Shown here in pieces: positions 58,470 through 64,000 of a stretch of 64,000 bases of DNA. The translations under genes and the position numbers were made by a program. Numbering within the stretch: position 1 is the first letter of the stretch; every line of letters begins with the position of its first letter. The DNA is from Diaporthe sp. PMI_573 (Eukaryota > Ascomycota > Sordariomycetes > Diaporthales > Diaporthaceae): positions 744,001-808,000 of the forward strand of contig JAJTUP010000033.1 of assembly GCA_021399435.1 (NCBI GenBank), given 5' to 3'. A model generated the notes under the pieces. That model ran no database searches, was not told where the DNA came from, and saw only the letters and a program-made list of their open reading frames with translations.

Positions 58470-58474
58470 ACTAA

Positions 58475-60107
58475 CTATAGTAATAAGGATAAATCCTTAG
58501 CCTTATAAAGCCTATAATACAGGATAAAAGTATATAATAACTTATGAAAAACCTGTAATAATTATAGAGTATTATATAACGAAATATTAAAAGTATTAAT
58601 AAAGTCTTAAGAAAGAATTATAGATAGCTAAAAAATTAGACAAGCTATCTATAAAACCTTAAATAGTAGGAGAAATACCTATAAGGTACTTATATATAAT
58701 AAATACTGATAATAACTATTAATATTTAAAGATTAGGGTAGAGCTTAGAGCCTACTAGTAAAACAAGACACATGTAGGCTAGTCAAGTGCCTATCTGTAG
58801 GCCTAAAGAAAGTGCTTATACTAAGAGAGTGTGGCGCTAAATGCTAAATAGTAGGCAACTGCGTCAAGAGATTATCTTAAATAAAAGCTGTCTGCTTAAA
58901 AGATATAAAGAAAGTTTTTTTTTCTACTATTTAAATTTTAGGCCGTAAGCAGGACTATTTATACATTCTGGCCCTATAGAGAGGACATAGTATTGTTACT
59001 ATATTATAAACCTCCACCAGTACTATATATATACAAGTATGTGTGCAAAATAAAGTAACGATAAAATAATTAGAGCAAAAAGTAAAAGAAGGAATTATTT
59101 AGGTCTTCTATTAGTAGTAAGAGAATGTAGGATAACCTGCTTTAGAAAAATGAAATTATTGTGTAAAAGGGGACCTCCTTATTAAACATAAGGAAAGAAT
59201 CTATTTAATTATGTTAAGAGAAAAAGGAAAAAGAAGGGCTATTAAAGCATTCTATATCCTATATAGCCCGGGCCTTATTAGTTTCTATTTTAGTCCTCCT
59301 TTTTTATTATATAGTCCCAGCCATCGAATTTGTTGTTAACGTTAGGCTAAGCAATATTCCTTACACATTTATACCATATATATTGAAACCCTAGGTTCTC
59401 AGGTTTAGGTAGGCGCGGCTGGCTTTGTAATTATAGATTAATGTCAAGATTATAGGGCAGGATATATCGCAACGAGGGCTAGTATAACAGGCGAGGAGGA
59501 GAAGGTATTTAATTATCTAGAACCTATTAAATAATAGGACAGGCTTGTATTATACTGTCTAGCAGGGTAGAATCCTGCCTTTTACAATTAAGATTAGAAG
59601 GGCTAGGAAAACTCTCCGGGATTATAAGAGTGTTTTTAAAAGAATCTATAAAGCCTTTTCTTCTAACCATATACTATATAGACTCGATTTAAGGGCTAGC
59701 AGATCCATAGCAGCGCTATAGTTCTAGTATACATCTAAGAAACAACAAGTCTTTCCAAGTTCTAAACTTAGTAGGAGTCATCTTATCAACTATAGGTCAG
59801 ATAAGTAAGCTAAGCTTAACTCTCTCCAGGTATGTAAGAACCAGTTACTCAGGTTCAGATATTCGTACTAAAGTCTCTAGGGTACTATAAACACTTCCTT
59901 ATTAAAAGGCTAGAGTCCTGCTTGTTATAAAGTAGTAAGTAGCCATAATAGAGACTAAACAAGTTTTTTAGCTAGAAAGATTTGATTTATTTTTAATTAA
60001 CAGTTTAAAAATGTTAGCATTAGCAGAAAGAAACTCTTAGTTTGTTATATAAATGGTACCTATATACTTTATATCATTTAGTTAAAAGTAATTAGCTATA
60101 TAGAAGG
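58475..60107. other. AT-rich, unassigned transposon-like DNA
   Basis: Probably more of element D or other RIP-mutated copies. Some frames in 59.28-60.0 kb look coding-like apart from TAG stops, but I recognise no domain, and no reverse transcriptase or protease motif was found. Confidence 0.4.
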
Positions 60108-60651
60108 GGAGGTCTGAAGGTTGGTGGATCGAATGGGAGTCAGGTAGCAGTAAGGTGCACTGAGGTCTTGTTGGGACGCTTGAGAATGGTTTGGACAACT
60201 TTGCATTGAATTTGAGTGGGCTTCTGTCAGCCCTCCTCACAGTCCCTCCGACATCGTCTCAACCCTGGGCACGCTGTGGTTGGCTCTGGTGCGCAGATAG
60301 GGAGGCCGGAAAATTCGGCCCTCGGACCCACTATCTTTGGCTTTAAATAACCAGCCAACCCTAACCCTGACAGTAACCAAACTAAATACAGATAATCTTC
60401 AGAAATCAGGCTATCTAATGAACTAGGTTACATGCTTTTTGGGTAAGAAATAAGGGGAATGCAGAGGTTCGAAGTTAGGGTCTTACAATAGCCCAAAAAA
60501 TCGGCTCACGGCCACCAAACTCATCTGCCGGCGCGCACGCCACATAGGCACTTAGCCGAAAAAGTGCCAAGTCTAGGGTAACTCCCTACGTGAAGTCTAG
60601 GGTAACCCCTTACGTGCAGCGCCCACACAAGCGTTTCCGTTTAACAGGAGG
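60108..60651. repeat. 534-bp GC-balanced repeat, copy R2, with target duplication
   Basis: R2 occupies 60113-60646 and is flanked by GGAGG on both sides (60108-60112, 60647-60651), as expected for a solo LTR or small transposon. It differs from R1 by scattered substitutions of all types rather than only transitions. Confidence 0.8.
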
Positions 60652-60677
60652 GTTGGCTGTTTAGGCTAACATAGCGC

Positions 60678-61589
60678 TCAACCTTTGCTTTTAAGTTTTA
60701 TACATAGAGCTGTCACCATTATGTCCTTCATTATATTCTCCTTTCCTCCAGATTAGGAAATTAGATTTATAGAGAAGAGGAGGCTCTTTGTCTAGTCTAT
60801 ATAGCCTAGGGAGCCTCTAGGTAGAACCATTTCTTAATTCTCTAAAAGAAGTATTCTTGTATTATTAATAACATAAAGGGCACTTTCAAATATCTCTAAA
60901 AGTTATACTATAGTCTCCAGGTTCATAAAGTTAGTTAGCTCCAGGCAGCCTACCTTACTTAGAAAGGCTTTAATAGTTTTATAAAGTTTAAGCACTCTAG
61001 GCCTTTTAATAGCCTAAAAGCCTACATAGTAAAAATTAATCATATAGACTTTCTGAATTTTCTAGTTAAACCAGCACAGGAAAAAGTAGTTTCAAGGCTT
61101 GTCCTTTATAATAAAGATAATTAGTCGTTTGCTTCAAAGATACTATAAGGTATACTGCTTAAAGGAGGTCTATTTAATATTCTTAGAAAGCTTTAGACAG
61201 GCTTGGGTAATATAAATAATATCCTGTAAGTACTAAGCAAAAAGGTTAATTCCTGCCAGTATATACAAAATAGTAGGTTCCCACTCCCTAAACAAAAATC
61301 CTTTTAGCTTATAGGCAAAAGCTAGATACATATAGGTACCCATTTTAAAGATACCATCCTTATAACCCTCGCGCTATAGTAGGTCGGGAAAATATCAATA
61401 GATGGCCTCCTTTATCTATAACACGGTCGTAAAGTTTGCTTATAGAAGAAAAGGTCGGCTCTTAATTAATTCGGGCTCGTAAGAAGGACCGAATTTACTG
61501 CACAGCATCTAGGTTTTCTTAAGTACCTCCGGGTCATAGTAGGCGATAAAGAGAAAGGTGTGGTTAGACTTGTCTACTAGCGCCGCCAT
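60678..61589 (-). pseudogene. RIP-decayed ORF of unknown function, minus strand
   Basis: A single frame of 303 codons (ATG 61589-61587, TGA at 60680-60678) is colinear with no indels but has about 20 stops, nearly all TAG/TAA. Readable stretches include ALVDKSNHTFLFIAYYDPEV, SKFGPSYEPELIKSRPFLL and GTYMYLAFAYKLKGFLFREW. I recognise no transposon or other domain. Could be a captured or duplicated host gene or an unfamiliar transposon ORF. Confidence 0.5.
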
Positions 61590-62277
61590 AATAAAGAGAA
61601 GATCTAGTAAAGTTGCGTAGATATAAAGGTAAAAGTAGAGCCAAGTTATTAGGTGCCAGGAGAGTATAATGTATGGTTTTTTAATTAGATGACAAAGGGG
61701 TATAAGAGAGGGTAGGAGGAGCCTGCAGCTCTAGGGGTTGCTAATATAGCTGATCAGGCTAAAGGAAATGTCGGAAGATAAGAGAGGAGAGTTAGAAAGG
61801 GTACTTAAACGGGAGGGGAGGTTTTCTATACCGTAGTAATTGTTAAAATATAGTAACTATATATCGGACTTACTTCTCTAGACGAGAAACGTAAAAGTAG
61901 TTTAGATATATGTAATTAGCTCTGGAATTACCTTGCTGTTAGACGTTAAGAAGTAGTTATAAGTTGCGTGGCTAGTAGATTAAAAGGTATTGTCGTAAGG
62001 AAAGAAGTAAAGGTTTGGCTAAATAGGGTTGGTGCTGGTTTTTGTATTTTAAACAGGAAGATATAGTTACTATTAGCTTCAGCAGCTTCTGTTTATAGTA
62101 ACAAGCAGAAACCAGTAAGTTACCCTGTTTTCCCTCTATCTCCCTTCTACTAATACTTGCCTAATCTTTAAAAGGCTACCTCTCTCCCTTTATTTAACTA
62201 CCTTTTTTTTTCCAACCTTATAACTCTTAATTTCTACTTTTCCTCTCTCCCTTATACTTTCGTCTACCATTATTATC
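61590..62277. other. Spacer between two divergent decayed ORFs
   Basis: About 690 bp. The right half is pyrimidine-rich (62145-62275, CTCTCCCTT-like blocks) like a fungal core promoter/leader. Confidence 0.4.
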
Positions 62278-62971
62278 ATGTTATCTTTAAAGCCTAACAA
62301 TAGTAAGGTTGTCTTTCTTTCTTCTTAGCGCCTACTTAAGCTAAACATTAGCCTCTTGTCAGTATAGTTCCTCAATACCCCCGTCCCTAACGGTTATTAC
62401 TAGTTTATACCTAACTAGCAGCTTGTAGTAGAAGTAATCTATGTTAGTAAACTCAAAGCAAGCATCAAGGCTCTATACATTATCTAGGAGCTTGTAGATA
62501 TAAGTAGCTTGTTTAAGCTTATATCTAACATAAGTAGTAATGTAGGTAAGTTTGTCTTCTTAATAAAGGCCGAGCCTACCTGTTAAATTATCATCTATTA
62601 CGCTAAAGGTTATCTTTTTGGCGACTACTTTCTAAATATATATACCCGCCCCCAGCGCTACTATTCCCTCCTAGTCATATTATAGGGACATCAAAATACT
62701 ACATCTTACACTTACTATGCCAAGAGGTATACCAATACAATCTATAAGGTTGAAAATACCACGGGAAGAAACTTTAACACTAATGTTAACTATTTCTTCC
62801 TATACTACATCTCTCACCCAAATATCCAGGGTGGCAAGTATATAGCTTGCATCTACATAGTAAACTCCAACTACAAGTACAACTCATATATAAATAAGTA
62901 TAAAGAATATAAATATATCTAAGATCAAGCCACAAAGGTAAGCCCGTCTTTCCTTCATAATCTTAACATAG
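62278..62971 (+). pseudogene. RIP-decayed ORF of unknown function, plus strand
   Basis: ATG 62278 opens 220 codons in one frame to 62937 with about ten stops. GTAAGC at 62938 could be a splice donor, but the nearest acceptor (62971) would give only 34 nt. Readable stretches include KPNNSKVVFLSS, VVEVIYVSKLKASIKALYII and NTNVNYFFLYYISHPNIQGG. Family not recognised. Confidence 0.45.
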
Positions 62972-63700
62972 TTTAACACTAAATAGGCAAATTCTTCTCT
63001 CTTAAAGCTAGAGAAACAGCAATTTAAAAATACTACTTTAAAGGAAGTAATTAATTAAAAGGCTACAATACCTATATAGAAGGAGATTTAGCGTATAAAG
63101 TTTTAAGGTTAAGAACTATATAGGAGAGAAGAAAAGACAAGGTAAATAAAATAGCAGGTTTCAAAAGTTAAATTCTAAATAAAAAAGCCATTAAATTTTA
63201 TTAAATTAAGAATTATATAGAAACGATAGAGGAGAAACTTTTTAAGAGTTATAAATATAAAACACATATTACATTTAAATAAATAGGTAAAATAAAATAA
63301 GTAAAGTAAAATATTTAAAAGAGGCTACATTTATATTATATCTTTTACTAGATTGAAAGCTGACAAGATTAAAAACAATATTAATCATAAGGGATTTTTC
63401 TTACTAAAATGTTAATATACTAGTTTCGTTATTAAGCTTTAGTTTATTTAGTATATTTAGTATATTAAACTTGAGTTAGAGGTTAAGGTATTATATTATT
63501 TAGTTTATTAATATTAAGGAAGTTATAGTTTAAGGATTTATTATTAAAAAGTTAAAAATTTTAAGGTTTAGTATTGTTGTCTGTTTAATATAGTTAGGAT
63601 TAATTAGACAGAAAATTATATTAAGATACTAAAAAAGAATCTTGTTGCAAATTATAATAGTTAGAATATAATATAGAAAGGTTGAGTTTTTATTAAAGGG
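62972..63700. other. Very AT-rich DNA
   Basis: No gene or element boundary recognised. Confidence 0.4.
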
Positions 63701-63719
63701 ATTTATTAGTTTAAAGTTC

Positions 63720-64000
63720 TTAGTCATCTTCCCATAGCATTAGTACAGCCAGAACCCACATATTCAAATCATTATATTTAATAAAAAGCTTGAGATTTCT
63801 TACTATAAATGTTCCTCGTAGTATTACTCTATTAGAGGTTTGCAGACAGTATATATTATTTTTTAATACCTGCTTAACCATAAAAGGACCTCTCTATCAG
63901 TAAGCCATTTTAGCTCTGGTTAAATAGTTCATTCTTCTAACATAGTTATAGACAAGAACTATATTTCCCAATTTAAGGTACTCATTTCGTTAATACAAAG
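63720..64000 (-). pseudogene. C-terminal integrase relic of gypsy element F, runs off the right edge
   Basis: The minus-strand frame reads RGPFMVKQVLKNNIYCLQ, then VILRGTFIVRNLKLFIKYND. This matches the conserved integrase tail pattern (RGPF-V...Y-L...LRGTF..N-LK-F) of Ty3/gypsy elements. The rest lies beyond the window. Confidence 0.6.

Larger units (their letters stand above)
57957..58474 (-). mobile_element. TRIM-like non-autonomous LTR element inserted in element D
   Basis: 508-bp element (57962-58469) flanked by the 5-bp duplication ACTAA on both sides (57957-57961, 58470-58474). It has two identical 95-bp terminal direct repeats (57962-58056, 58375-58469). On the minus strand the repeats begin TGTTAAACAG. 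The internal part starts right after the 5' repeat with TGGTAGCTACAACTGG, a primer-binding-site-like TGG, and ends with the purine tract GAGAAGGGG just before the 3' repeat. The 318-bp interior encodes nothing. It carries box A/box B-like tRNA features and two near-copies of a 28-bp motif (58162-58218). It keeps CpA sites, so it is younger than the RIP of element D. Confidence 0.85.

Noticed and set aside
54025..60651. R1 and R2 as the two LTRs of one element spanning 54.0-60.6 kb
   Set aside because: Outer flanks (AAAGT and GGAGG) do not match, R2 has its own GGAGG duplication, and the interior contains another element's LTR and gag rather than one coherent retroelement.
1..64000. CRISPR array or bacterial-type operon
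   Set aside because: Genes have spliceosomal introns, and the repeats are LTRs, minisatellites and microsatellites without unique spacers of equal length.

Overview
The window comes from a filamentous ascomycete, most likely a Sordariomycete. The genes have short spliceosomal introns (51-400 bp) with GTATGT/GTAAGT-type donors, CTAAC/CTGAC-like branch points and compact spacing. Products such as TFIIF-beta, a YVC1-type TRP channel, DIP2/UTP12, ARPC2, LCL3, RAX2, NOC4 and ATP synthase subunit 4 are those of a normal fungal nuclear chromosome. I cannot name the species. Base composition is sharply two-phased: gene-bearing, GC-balanced DNA at 1-21.1 kb and 34.7-41.8 kb, and AT-rich, TpA-rich DNA at 21.1-34.7 kb and 41.8-64.0 kb. 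The AT-rich DNA consists of transposons whose reading frames are colinear but riddled with TAG/TAA stops, the pattern left by repeat-induced point mutation (RIP).

Gene block 1 (1-21.1 kb): 5' end of a minus-strand gene running off the left edge; TFIIF-beta (+); YVC1-like channel (-); DIP2/UTP12 (-) divergent from ARPC2 (+); LCL3 (+); an F-box gene (-) with an apparent single-base frameshift; RAX2 (+). A 15-bp minisatellite occurs three times here, and two of the arrays make up most of the two introns of the F-box gene.

Transposon block 1 (21.17-33.96 kb): a Ty3/gypsy chromodomain retrotransposon (A, minus orientation, TSD GGCCT) is split in its reverse transcriptase by a second member of the same family (B, plus orientation, TSD CTTGT). 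All LTRs are 483 bp. A heptamer-rich AT stretch follows.

Gene block 2 (34.7-41.8 kb) is a small GC island between RIP-mutated blocks. It holds a Baeyer-Villiger-type flavin monooxygenase (-), ATP4 (-) and NOC4 (+); ATP4 and NOC4 are divergent.

Transposon block 2 (41.8-64 kb): a degenerate pogo/Fot1 DNA transposon with about 50-bp TIRs; a third 483-bp-LTR chromovirus (C, TSD GTACA); remnants of at least three other gypsy copies (E integrase, D LTR+gag, F integrase tail); two 534-bp GC-balanced repeats; a 508-bp TRIM-like element with identical 95-bp LTRs and an ACTAA TSD inside element D; and two divergent, RIP-decayed reading frames of unknown function. The most unusual items are the TRIM-like element, the minisatellite-built introns and the opposite RIP strand bias of copies B and C.
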